From an uncultured Actinomycetes bacterium (GTDB lineage Bacteria; Actinomycetota; Actinomycetes; Nanopelagicales; Nanopelagicaceae), in NCBI GenBank assembly GCA_903890345.1, contig CAITAV010000138.1, positions 1 to 9,080 of the forward strand: a DNA stretch of 9,080 nt, in the 5' to 3' direction. The notes under the pieces are model-generated. The model had not been told where the DNA came from. It made no database searches and saw nothing but the letters and a program-made list of their open reading frames with translations. Positions 1 to 6,669 of the stretch are shown here, piece by piece. Made by a program: the position numbers and the translations under genes. Positions within the stretch are counted from its first letter, which is position 1. The number at the start of each line of letters is the position of its first letter.

Positions 1-580
1 ATCCATGTTTTTCGCGAATTTTATCGGGCAAGAAATCTGGAACTTCATCTAAACCTTGGATAGCTAGGTCTATGCACTGAGCAATTTTCCACGATGGCAT
101 TTTTCCTGCCGCTGGATAAACCGCTAAGAATTTTCCTGCAAATTCATCGACAGCGCTGTCGACATCATTTCCTTCTGGAATCAATTCGTAATCAGGATGA
201 GCTAATTGACGCTTGCCTTTAAAGACGCCAACTTTGCCGGCAAATAATCCTTGTCGGCCCACTCTTAAATCTTTTTCTCTCCACGCTTGATTGAAAAAGG
301 TAAGTGAAAGTTTGGCTTTGCCATCGGTAACAATTACTTCAAAAATACTTCCCTTTCGACCGTGTAATGGTCGATTAGTTGCACTAAATACTTCGGCAAG
401 AATCGTTACTTCATCGCCTTCTTGTAACGTTGAAATATCTGTTAACTCTCCGCGAACTGCATATCTTCTGGGATAGTGGCGTAATAAGTCGCCCACAGAT
501 TTGATTCCAAAAGTACTTTCAAGAACTTTCGACGTGCGATCCCCCAGAACACTGCTTACCTTGCTCTCTAGGGTTGCCAT
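1..580 (-). CDS. recG: ATP-dependent DNA helicase RecG, N-terminal part (runs off the left edge)
   Basis: RecG is a cytoplasmic superfamily 2 helicase that remodels stalled replication forks and branched recombination intermediates. The 193 residues present correspond to the N-terminal wedge region. Near residues 24-40 there is a helical stretch ending in the RecG-like 'HYPRRY', followed from about residue 45 to 140 by an OB-fold-like segment ('GDEVTILAEV', 'FFNQAWREKDL', 'GVFKGKRQLAHPDYE'), then 'VYPAAGKMPSWKI'. The helicase motor motifs would lie beyond the edge, since family members are usually about 700 residues. The ATG at 578-580 is chosen because GGAG at 590-593 (minus strand) lies 9 nt upstream and the protein begins at the usual family position. 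The gene follows cydC by 53 bp with no visible promoter or terminator between them, so it probably ends the cyd transcript. Family assignment is firm; function is known from the family, not from this fragment. Confidence 0.92.
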   Translation of the reverse strand, partial: MATLESKVSSVLGDRTSKVLESTFGIKSVGDLLRHYPRRYAVRGELTDISTLQEGDEVTILAEVFSATNRPLHGRKGSIFEVIVTDGKAKLSLTFFNQAWREKDLRVGRQGLFAGKVGVFKGKRQLAHPDYELIPEGNDVDSAVDEFAGKFLAVYPAAGKMPSWKIAQCIDLAIQGLDEVPDFLPDKIREKHG

Positions 581-588
581 GGCGTCAT

Positions 589-632
589 TCTCCACTGTTT
601 ATTGCTCTGGAGCATGTATTGCCTCGTGGAGA
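589..632 (-). promoter_or_regulatory. Possible RNA hairpin masking the recG ribosome binding site
   Basis: Read on the minus strand, UCUCCAC (632-626), which starts two bases after the cydC stop, can pair perfectly over 7 bp with GUGGAGA (595-589), which contains the GGAG ribosome binding site of recG. The 30-nt interior holds a second small palindrome (TGCTCCAGAGCA, 614-603) that could fold as a 4-bp stem with a 4-nt loop. A ribosome terminating on cydC would cover the left arm and could free the recG site, which would couple recG translation to cydC. The complementarity is seen; the regulatory role is inferred. Confidence 0.35.
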
Positions 633-633
633 G

Positions 634-2220
634 TTATCGAGAAAGTTCTATCTTTCTATCTATTTCCTGCCAGCCAGAGTGGGTAATTACTATGAGAGTT
701 TTATCTGATGTGTAATCCAATACACGTTTTTCAATGCGCAATGCTAAATCAGAATTTAAGTGCTCTGTTGGTTCATCAAGGATCACAATCGGCGCTTTAG
801 ATAAAAGCGCACGAGCCAAACTTAAGCGCTTTGCTTCACCCCCAGAAATATGTCGTCCGAATTCTCCTATAAGAGTATCAATTCCATTTTTACTTTCAGC
901 AAGTAATGAATCCAACTCAACAATCTTCAGAACCTTTAAGATTTCATCATCAACAGCTTCTTGATTTGCAATTCTTAAATTCTCTCTAATTGATGTATTA
1001 AATATATGACTCTTTTGAAGTTCGGCAATAATGACCGTGTGCAGTTCTGCTACGTCCTTTAATTCCACCTCATCTATCATGATGGAACCTGAATACTCCA
1101 AGGCGCCTATAAGACCCATAGCGAAAGTTGATTTTCCGCTGCCGCTTCGGCCACTTACTCGAATCTTTTGTCCGTATGGCAAAGTAAATGAAATTGGTGT
1201 CATAAAGGGTTGACCCCATGAAACACGGGCATCTTTTAGTGTTAAACGTGGAGAGCTGCTCACTTTTCTTGTGGGCTCTGTTGAAATGGTGTGCGGCGCG
1301 CTAAGAATTAAATCTATCGAGGATTGAGCACGAAGCATTTTTCCAGCAGTGAAAAGATTAGGGTACCAAATCGTAACCGCTTCAAAAATGACCAGTGGCA
1401 AGAACATCAACATAGTAACCGAAACATTTGGTGCATCTTGAACAATTTTGAGGTGATAAGCAAGATTAGACAACATGTACAAAACGGTCGCCACGGTCAT
1501 CGTTGCTGCAAGTTGCAAATTTTTCACTCGTGAATTGAGGCGTTTCTCTTCATTAAATATTTCTCGCTCGATGAGATTGGTCTGCGCAAGTAATACCTCC
1601 GCATAGCCATACACTCTTGCTTCGGCGTAACCAAATGTAAGTTCAGAAACAGTATTTGAGTAAAGCGATTCCTTTGCTTCAATTTCGCGCGCTCCAGATT
1701 CGCACATTTTACGGGATATGTATGGAATTACCGTAAGCAAAATTACTGCCGCCGGAATGGTAATCACCAAACTACGAGCATTGATCCACCAACTAAGTAA
1801 AACTCCGGTTGATAGTGCAATCCATGCCGAAGCGTAAGGAAGTCCTATTCGTAATTTATATTCTTGTGCACGTTCAACGTCGTCAACTAACCCCTTCACC
1901 ATGGCACCTGAATTAAAATCTCGAGCAAGTGAAATCGGCTGAGTAATTATTTTTTCGTACAGTTTTACTCTCAACCCCGTCAACGTGGCGAAAACGGCCT
2001 GATGGCTAATCACGCGTTCGAAATAACGTGCAACAGATCGCGATATTCCGAAAAAACGCACCATCACTATTGCAACTGAGAGTGTCAAAACTGGTGGATG
2101 TGCAGATGCCATTGTAATTAGCCATCCACTTGAAATCATCAATCCCGTGCCCCCTATAAAGGCGAAAGCACCCAACAAAATTGCTGTTGGCATTGTTGCG
2201 GCTTCTAAGAATTTTTTCAT
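634..2220 (-). CDS. cydC: CydC, subunit of the heterodimeric ABC exporter for cytochrome bd assembly
   Basis: With CydD this forms a membrane exporter needed for assembly of cytochrome bd; heme and thiol transport have both been proposed for the family. The protein is 528 residues. The N-terminal half is a six-helix ABC transporter domain with the CydC-type opening 'SGWLITMASA' (31-40) and 'RYFERVISH' (65-73). The C-terminal ATPase has Walker A GRSGSGKST (357-365), Q-loop Q402, signature ISGGE (458-462), Walker B VILDE (479-483) and switch H514. The D-loop reads EHLNSD, with Asn489 where Asp is usual. The start ATG overlaps the cydD stop as ATGA, with AAGGA 7 nt upstream. The first helix begins nearer the start than in the longer E. 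coli protein. The C/D assignment rests on the N-terminal motifs and the gene order A-B-D-C. It is fourth in the cyd operon. Confidence 0.9.
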   Translation of the reverse strand: MKKFLEAATMPTAILLGAFAFIGGTGLMISSGWLITMASAHPPVLTLSVAIVMVRFFGISRSVARYFERVISHQAVFATLTGLRVKLYEKIITQPISLARDFNSGAMVKGLVDDVERAQEYKLRIGLPYASAWIALSTGVLLSWWINARSLVITIPAAVILLTVIPYISRKMCESGAREIEAKESLYSNTVSELTFGYAEARVYGYAEVLLAQTNLIEREIFNEEKRLNSRVKNLQLAATMTVATVLYMLSNLAYHLKIVQDAPNVSVTMLMFLPLVIFEAVTIWYPNLFTAGKMLRAQSSIDLILSAPHTISTEPTRKVSSSPRLTLKDARVSWGQPFMTPISFTLPYGQKIRVSGRSGSGKSTFAMGLIGALEYSGSIMIDEVELKDVAELHTVIIAELQKSHIFNTSIRENLRIANQEAVDDEILKVLKIVELDSLLAESKNGIDTLIGEFGRHISGGEAKRLSLARALLSKAPIVILDEPTEHLNSDLALRIEKRVLDYTSDKTLIVITHSGWQEIDRKIELSR

Positions 2221-3782
2221 TGATTGATCCTTGCCATTACAAGTGTTCGGTCGTTCGAATCAACGTGAGAAAGTTCGTGAGTAATGAATAGTGCAATTGC
2301 GCCTTCTGTACATCTCTTTCGGAGTGCGTGCATCACTAAGTCTGCACTCTCGGCATCTAAATCCGCTGTGGGTTCATCTGCAATGATGAAATCTGGTTTA
2401 AGAAAAAGAGCACGTGCCACTGCAATCTTTCTAATTTGTCCCCCTGATAATTTGCTCGTGTTTTCTCCAGCGCCACCTATCGATGTGTCTAAACCATCAG
2501 GTAAATCGGGCATGTGCAAACCTACTTCACGCAGTGTTGAGATAATTAAAGAATCTTCAGCCTCGTCTTTCAGCAACTTAAACTGCTCTCGGATATTTCC
2601 AGGTGCTAGATGGGGTATTTGTGGAACATATCCAATTAATGGCTTTAGTGAAGATTGAAGTAATGAGTTGATTACCTTGAGAGCAAATGTGCTTTTCCCT
2701 GATCCAGATTCACCAACGATAAAAAGAAAGTCTCCCGTGCGTAACTCCGCGGGCGGTAATTGCACACGAACATACTTCGAAATTTCACAATGCCACTCTT
2801 GCCACCGAATAAATTCAGAACCCACTTGAACCTGGGAAATATTCGTTGCCACAACAACGTTCTTTAGCTCTGCAATCTCCTTAACGGCTGATGCGCCATC
2901 TGCTGATGCGTGAAACAAAGCAGCTGCATTACGCAAAGGAAAGTAAATTTCTGGGGCTAGTATCAAAACGGTCAATGCACTCTTAAAATCTATGGCATCT
3001 TCAACCAAACGAAGGCCTACGGTAACGGCAATCAGAGCTACGGAAATTGTCGCGCAAAGTTCCAGAGCAAAAGCTGAGAGAAAAGAAATTCTTAGCACTT
3101 TCATAGTTTCAGTGGTGTAGTCATCACCTATTTTTTTAATTCTTTGGGATTGATTCTTGGATCGACCAAATATTTTTAGCGTTACAAATCCTCGTAAAGA
3201 ATCTTCGAAATAATTAGAAAGTGTTCCAAGTGATTGCCATTTTTTGCTGACAGAATCAGCTGTATACCGTCCGATCAATGCACCAAAGAATGGAATCAGT
3301 GGGAGAGTTATTACTGCAATCGCAGCCGACAGAGGGTCCAAAAGAGCGACCGAGATAATTATCATTAATGGCAGAACCATCGAGAAAAAAGTTTGAGGAA
3401 TGAATCTACCAAGATAGATATCTAAGGAATTTAACCCTTTGATTAGAAGAGTGCTCAGCTTGGTGGGAGACGTATTGCTGAAGGTGGAAATATCACTAGT
3501 TACTTCACTGCGTATCTCTGCTTTAATCGCACTTGCCTTGACGCTACACCAATATTCAAAGCGAGATTGAAAAATACTGCGAAATATCCAGAGAACACCA
3601 AGAGCAAAAATTTTCGTAGGAATACCTTGTTGGTTAGTAATAACTCCAACAATGATCGTTGCAAGTAGTACCGCATTGGCAATCACGACTATTGCCCAGA
3701 CAAAGGCTGCAATAAAACTTACGTACACAAGAGTGCGGCTACTGCGCCGTGAAAGCAGTAGCCGCAGATCTAGTGACTTCAC
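2217..3782 (-). CDS. cydD: CydD, subunit of the heterodimeric ABC exporter for cytochrome bd assembly
   Basis: This is the partner of CydC in the inner-membrane exporter required to mature cytochrome bd. It is 521 residues, shorter than E. coli CydD (about 590). The membrane domain spans roughly residues 15-300, with the conserved exporter segments 'PLIPFFGALIG' (161-171) and 'YFEDSLRGFVTLKIFGR' (191-207). The ATPase has Walker A GESGSGKST (357-365), Q-loop Q388, LSGGQ (445-449), Walker B FIIADE (465-470) and switch H502, so all catalytic motifs are intact. Walker A to Q-loop is only 23 residues, so the usual beta-hairpin between them is largely missing. The start is GTG at 3780-3782, sharing GTGA with the cydB stop, and no clear ribosome binding site is visible, which points to translational coupling. 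The 3' end overlaps cydC by 4 bp. Confidence 0.9.
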   Translation of the reverse strand: MKSLDLRLLLSRRSSRTLVYVSFIAAFVWAIVVIANAVLLATIIVGVITNQQGIPTKIFALGVLWIFRSIFQSRFEYWCSVKASAIKAEIRSEVTSDISTFSNTSPTKLSTLLIKGLNSLDIYLGRFIPQTFFSMVLPLMIIISVALLDPLSAAIAVITLPLIPFFGALIGRYTADSVSKKWQSLGTLSNYFEDSLRGFVTLKIFGRSKNQSQRIKKIGDDYTTETMKVLRISFLSAFALELCATISVALIAVTVGLRLVEDAIDFKSALTVLILAPEIYFPLRNAAALFHASADGASAVKEIAELKNVVVATNISQVQVGSEFIRWQEWHCEISKYVRVQLPPAELRTGDFLFIVGESGSGKSTFALKVINSLLQSSLKPLIGYVPQIPHLAPGNIREQFKLLKDEAEDSLIISTLREVGLHMPDLPDGLDTSIGGAGENTSKLSGGQIRKIAVARALFLKPDFIIADEPTADLDAESADLVMHALRKRCTEGAIALFITHELSHVDSNDRTLVMARINQ

Positions 3783-4837
3783 AGATGCAACGTATGACTT
3801 AATTCATCGAGAATGCCACGTTCTGGGTTAACTATTTGTGAGGCACTCACACGTTTGCGGAAAACCCAGTAGGTCCATCCTTGATACAAGAGCACAAGTG
3901 GCGTCATAACTACAGCAACAACTGTCATCACCTTGAGTGTGTAATCAGTGCTTGATGCATTTGTAATTGTGAGATCAAATTGTGAACCAAGTGAACTTGG
4001 CATTACTCGTGGATACAAAGCAAAGAAGAGCGTCGAAACAAATGTCGCGATGGTTCCTGCTGAGAAAATGAATGCCCAGCCTTCGCGCCCTTTGAGATTC
4101 ATTGCAAGTCCAGCCACCCACAAAAGCGCAACAGTCACCGAAAGAATCAAAACAGTGGAGTTTACTTCTGCGAGCATGAGATTTGTCCACACCAAGAACG
4201 CAACAGCTGCCACAGCGGCAACCAATCCGGCTTTCAAGGCAATTGAATTAGCTCGTTCACGAATAGTTCCCGCAGTTTTAAGTGCAAGGAACACAGCTCC
4301 GTGTGTATAGAAAACAGAAAGAGTTACAACTCCACCGAGAAGTGCGTATGGATTAAGTAGGTTGAAGAATCCTCCAACGTACTCAATGGATCCAGAAGAT
4401 GCTTTCTCTAGTGGAACACCACGAACAATGTTTGCAAAAGCGACTCCCCATAGAAGTGCAGGAAGTGCACTGCTGATCACGATTGCAATGTCCCAGCGTT
4501 GGCGCCATTGTGCTTTTCCGTACTTACTTCGGTATTCAAATGCAACGCCGCGAACAATAAGTGCAACAAGAATCAGAAAAAGTGGCAAATAGAAGCCACT
4601 AAACAAAGTTGCATACCATTCTGGGAATGCAGCGAAAGTCGCACCACCAGCAACGAGTAACCACACCTCATTGCCATCCCACACTGGTCCCAAAGTTGTA
4701 AGGACTGCGCGACGATCTGCCTCATTTTTAGAGACGGTAGGAAGAAGCATGCCGACTCCAAAATCGAAACCTTCTAGAACGAAATATCCGATCCAAAGAA
4801 CTGCGATTAATAAAAACCAAACGGTTTGAAATGTCAT
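3779..4837 (-). CDS. cydB: Cytochrome bd quinol oxidase subunit II
   Basis: CydB is the second integral-membrane subunit of cytochrome bd, a high-affinity quinol oxidase that reduces O2 to water without pumping protons. The 352-residue protein is strongly hydrophobic, with about eight or nine membrane segments. It carries hallmark CydB motifs: 'LEGFDFGVGM' (21-30, with D25), 'PVWDGNEVWL' (51-60, with D54), 'FSGFYLPL' (79-86), 'RGVAFEYRSK' (96-105), 'LLNPYALLGGVV' (160-171) and, near the C-terminus, 'YPRVMPSS' (275-282) followed by the 'LKVMTVVAVVMTPLVLLYQGW' region (301-321). It is a little shorter than E. coli CydB (379), mainly in the loop after helix 6. ATG at 4835-4837 is preceded by a strong tandem ribosome binding site. 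The gene starts 16 bp after cydA and overlaps cydD by 4 bp. No cydX-like small ORF lies between cydB and cydD. Confidence 0.96.
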   Translation of the reverse strand: MTFQTVWFLLIAVLWIGYFVLEGFDFGVGMLLPTVSKNEADRRAVLTTLGPVWDGNEVWLLVAGGATFAAFPEWYATLFSGFYLPLFLILVALIVRGVAFEYRSKYGKAQWRQRWDIAIVISSALPALLWGVAFANIVRGVPLEKASSGSIEYVGGFFNLLNPYALLGGVVTLSVFYTHGAVFLALKTAGTIRERANSIALKAGLVAAVAAVAFLVWTNLMLAEVNSTVLILSVTVALLWVAGLAMNLKGREGWAFIFSAGTIATFVSTLFFALYPRVMPSSLGSQFDLTITNASSTDYTLKVMTVVAVVMTPLVLLYQGWTYWVFRKRVSASQIVNPERGILDELSHTLHL

Positions 4838-4845
4838 TTTCTTAT

Positions 4846-4855
4846 CTCCTCTCCT
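4846..4855 (-). promoter_or_regulatory. Tandem Shine-Dalgarno of cydB overlapping the cydA stop
   Basis: On the minus strand AGGAGAGGAG gives two consecutive AGGAG cores. The proximal one is 8 nt from the cydB ATG, and the distal one overlaps the cydA TAG stop (4854-4856). This is the strongest ribosome binding site in the operon and fits reinitiation and balanced translation of the two oxidase subunits. Confidence 0.75.
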
Positions 4856-6257
4856 AGTAAGAAGCTACGAGTTGTTTAGAGTCAGAGCCACCTAGTTGTG
4901 GATCTGCATAATCGACTTCATCAAGTGGTCCTAAATGAATGACTCGTCGAATTAGTCCAAATTCGATAACTGCCAATGCGCCGTACAAAATGGTGAATAC
5001 GATCATCGTAAATAAGACTGCGCCAGCTGAAACAACTTGGCTCACTCCATCTGAAGTTCGAATCAATCCAAAAACGGCCCATGGTTGTCGAGCAGTTTCG
5101 GTAAATATCCATCCAAATGAGTTTGCAAGTAATGGCAAGAATGGCAGTGAAAGCATTGCGGGTTTAAACCATCTGCCTGATGGCAATCCGCCCTTACGCA
5201 TTTGCCATAGCGCAATAAGTGCAAAGAGCAAACCTAATGCGCCGAAGCCAATCATTAATCTAAATGACCAATACGCCAATGGAATATTTGGGGTGTAATC
5301 CCCAGGACCATATTGAGTTTCATACTGTGCTTGCAGATCATTGACGCCTTCTACAACGCCATTGAAATCTCCTGTTGACATGAAAGAAAGCATTGAAGGT
5401 AACCCAATTTGAAATACGGATCGTGAACCGTCAAGGCTTCCAACAGTAAGAAGTGAGAATGGTGCAGAGTCAGTTGTGCTGTAGAGAGCTTCCGCTGCTG
5501 CCATCTTCATAGGTTGTTGCTCAGTCATGATGCGTGCATTGATGTCACCTGTTACGCCCACGCCAACAAATGAAATAATTGTGACAATCAATCCCAACTT
5601 AAGAGTCACACGTGACATCTCAATATCTTTTCTACGCACAATCAAGAGCGCTGAAATTCCAGCCATAAATGCCGCTGAAGTGAAGGCAGCAAATGCGATT
5701 GTGTGTGTAAAGGTCGCAAGTGCGGTGTTTTGGGTAAGAACTTTGACGATATTTGTGAGTTCAGCTCTACCCTTTGTTTCATTCAAGATATAGCCAACTG
5801 GATGCTGCATCCATGCGTTTGCGGCCAAAATAAAGTACGCCGAGAGCAATGTTCCAAAAGATGCTAGCCAGATTGATGCCAAGTGAAGTTTCTTTGGCAA
5901 TCTATCCCAACCAAATATCCACAATCCCAAGAATGTACTCTCAAGGAAAAATGCGAGTAAGCCTTCCATCGCAAGTGGAGCACCAAAAATATCTCCAACA
6001 AATCGTGAATAAGAAGACCAATTCATTCCAAATTGGAACTCCTGCACAATGCCCGTTACGACACCGATCGCAAAATTAATCAAAAATAGCTTTCCAAAAA
6101 ATTTAGTTGCCCGAAGGTACTTTAGATTTCCATTTCTGTACCAAGCGGTTTGAAGACCGGCCACCATAAATCCAAGTCCTATTGTTATCGGAACAAAGAT
6201 GAAGTGATAAACAGTTGTAATGGCAAATTGCCATCGTGCGAGATCTAATGAATTCAT
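4854..6257 (-). CDS. cydA: Cytochrome bd quinol oxidase subunit I
   Basis: CydA carries the hemes and the quinol site of cytochrome bd. From ATG 6255-6257 it is 467 residues with about nine membrane helices. Visible key residues by comparison with E. coli CydA are H18 (heme b595 ligand, in 'YHFIFVP'), H185 (heme b558 ligand, in 'FTHTIAF'), M335 (second b558 ligand, in 'SFRLMIG'), E98 and E106 of the 'MEGLLAFFLEST' helix, K251 and E256 of the Q-loop, and R390 of 'ARQPW'. The periplasmic loop between about 236 and 329 lacks the long C-terminal insertion of E. coli, so this is a short-Q-loop CydA, as usual in Actinobacteria and Firmicutes. An upstream in-frame ATG at 6350 would add 31 residues unlike any CydA N-terminus and is rejected. 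GGAG at 6269-6272 lies 11 nt before the chosen start. It is first in the cyd operon and divergent from rpmB. Confidence 0.96.
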   Translation of the reverse strand: MNSLDLARWQFAITTVYHFIFVPITIGLGFMVAGLQTAWYRNGNLKYLRATKFFGKLFLINFAIGVVTGIVQEFQFGMNWSSYSRFVGDIFGAPLAMEGLLAFFLESTFLGLWIFGWDRLPKKLHLASIWLASFGTLLSAYFILAANAWMQHPVGYILNETKGRAELTNIVKVLTQNTALATFTHTIAFAAFTSAAFMAGISALLIVRRKDIEMSRVTLKLGLIVTIISFVGVGVTGDINARIMTEQQPMKMAAAEALYSTTDSAPFSLLTVGSLDGSRSVFQIGLPSMLSFMSTGDFNGVVEGVNDLQAQYETQYGPGDYTPNIPLAYWSFRLMIGFGALGLLFALIALWQMRKGGLPSGRWFKPAMLSLPFLPLLANSFGWIFTETARQPWAVFGLIRTSDGVSQVVSAGAVLFTMIVFTILYGALAVIEFGLIRRVIHLGPLDEVDYADPQLGGSDSKQLVASY

Positions 6258-6475
6258 AAGATCGCTTTCTCCGTTTCTGAGTTGCTCTACTAACTCGATT
6301 CCAATTCTGCGCGCATGCTCAGCACCGCATGTGGAAAAAACGTGTGGCACTCCTCACCCGCACTTTTCTACGCTCAAATATCTGAGGGCCACCACTAATT
6401 CCTAAGTCAATTGGCGTCTAGGTATGGGCTCACGCTAATCTTGCGCTCTGTAAATCGGTACAAGGGAGTTCGGCA
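6258..6475. other. Divergent intergenic region between cydA and rpmB
   Basis: This 218-bp stretch must carry the cyd operon promoter (minus) and the rpmB promoter (plus). A plausible rpmB promoter is visible at 6411-6439. For cydA I find no convincing -35/-10 pair: TTGACT (6410-6405, minus) has no good -10 at 16-18 nt. I see no Rex-type (TTGTGA...TCACAA) or CRP-type (TGTGA-N6-TCACA) operator. The most distinctive local pattern is CATGT-GGAAAAA-ACGTG (6328-6344), an imperfect inverted repeat around an A6 tract, whose role is unknown. The 31-codon in-frame extension upstream of cydA also lies here but does not look coding. Confidence 0.6.
6411..6439 (+). promoter_or_regulatory. Candidate sigma70-type promoter of rpmB
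   Basis: TTGGCG (6411-6416) and GCTAAT (6434-6439) each match four of six consensus bases and are separated by 17 bp. This would place transcription start near 6446, giving a leader of about 30 nt that contains the rpmB ribosome binding site. Prediction by eye only. Confidence 0.45.
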
Positions 6476-6661
6476 ATGGCTGCAACATGTGACGTCTGTA
6501 AAAAGGGTCCAAGCTTTGGCAATAATGTTTCTCACTCACAAGTGAAGACTCGTCGTCGCTGGAATCCAAATATTCAACGCGTTCGCACCCTTGTCGGTGG
6601 AACACCTAAGCGTCAGAACGTATGCACATCATGTCTGAAGGCTGGAAAAGTTACTCGCTAA
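6476..6661 (+). CDS. rpmB: 50S ribosomal protein L28, zinc-ribbon form
   Basis: This is a 61-residue basic structural protein of the large ribosomal subunit. It opens with '[20 protein letters not shown]', which is diagnostic of L28, and ends in '[15 protein letters not shown]'. Two CxxC pairs (C5/C8 and C50/C53) make it the zinc-binding (C+) version, whereas cysteine-free paralogues are typically the zinc-starvation replacements. Length is normal for the family. The ribosome binding site AAGGGAG (6462-6468) is 7 nt before ATG. The gene stands alone on the plus strand, divergent from cydA and convergent with thiL (8 bp between stops), and is followed by a clear intrinsic terminator. In other Actinobacteria rpmB also sits beside thiL and recG. 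Confidence 0.97.
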   Translation: MAATCDVCKKGPSFGNNVSHSQVKTRRRWNPNIQRVRTLVGGTPKRQNVCTSCLKAGKVTR

Positions 6662-6669
6662 ATTTATTT

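Noticed and set aside
2284..2658. 124-codon open frame on the plus strand opposite cydD
   Set aside because: It lies wholly inside cydD, its codons are the complement of the conserved LSGGQ/Walker B region, and the predicted residues resemble no family. It is a shadow of the real gene.
3948..4310. 120-codon open frame on the plus strand opposite cydB (a similar 119-codon frame lies opposite cydA at 4939-5298)
   Set aside because: Both are low-complexity antisense frames with Ala/Thr/Asn-rich composition, caused by the codon bias of the membrane proteins on the other strand, and neither has a ribosome binding site.
2217..6257. The cyd block as a recently acquired mobile island
   Set aside because: No transposase, integrase, tRNA, direct repeats or obvious composition change marks its edges; codon use looks like that of the neighbours. 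Unusual placement alone does not show recent transfer.
6316..6324. TGCTCAGCA palindrome upstream of cydA
   Set aside because: Nine bases with 4-bp arms is expected by chance in a region this size and matches no operator I recognise.
6258..6350. In-frame 31-codon extension of cydA starting at ATG 6350
   Set aside because: The added residues (Cys- and Arg-rich, not hydrophobic) do not match any CydA N-terminus, while the ATG at 6257 puts the heme-ligand His at position 18, as expected, and has a GGAG upstream.
6401..6422. CCTA...TAGG inverted repeat around CAATTG upstream of rpmB
   Set aside because: Only 4 bp of each arm match and the interior does not pair; it is better explained as part of the rpmB -35 region.
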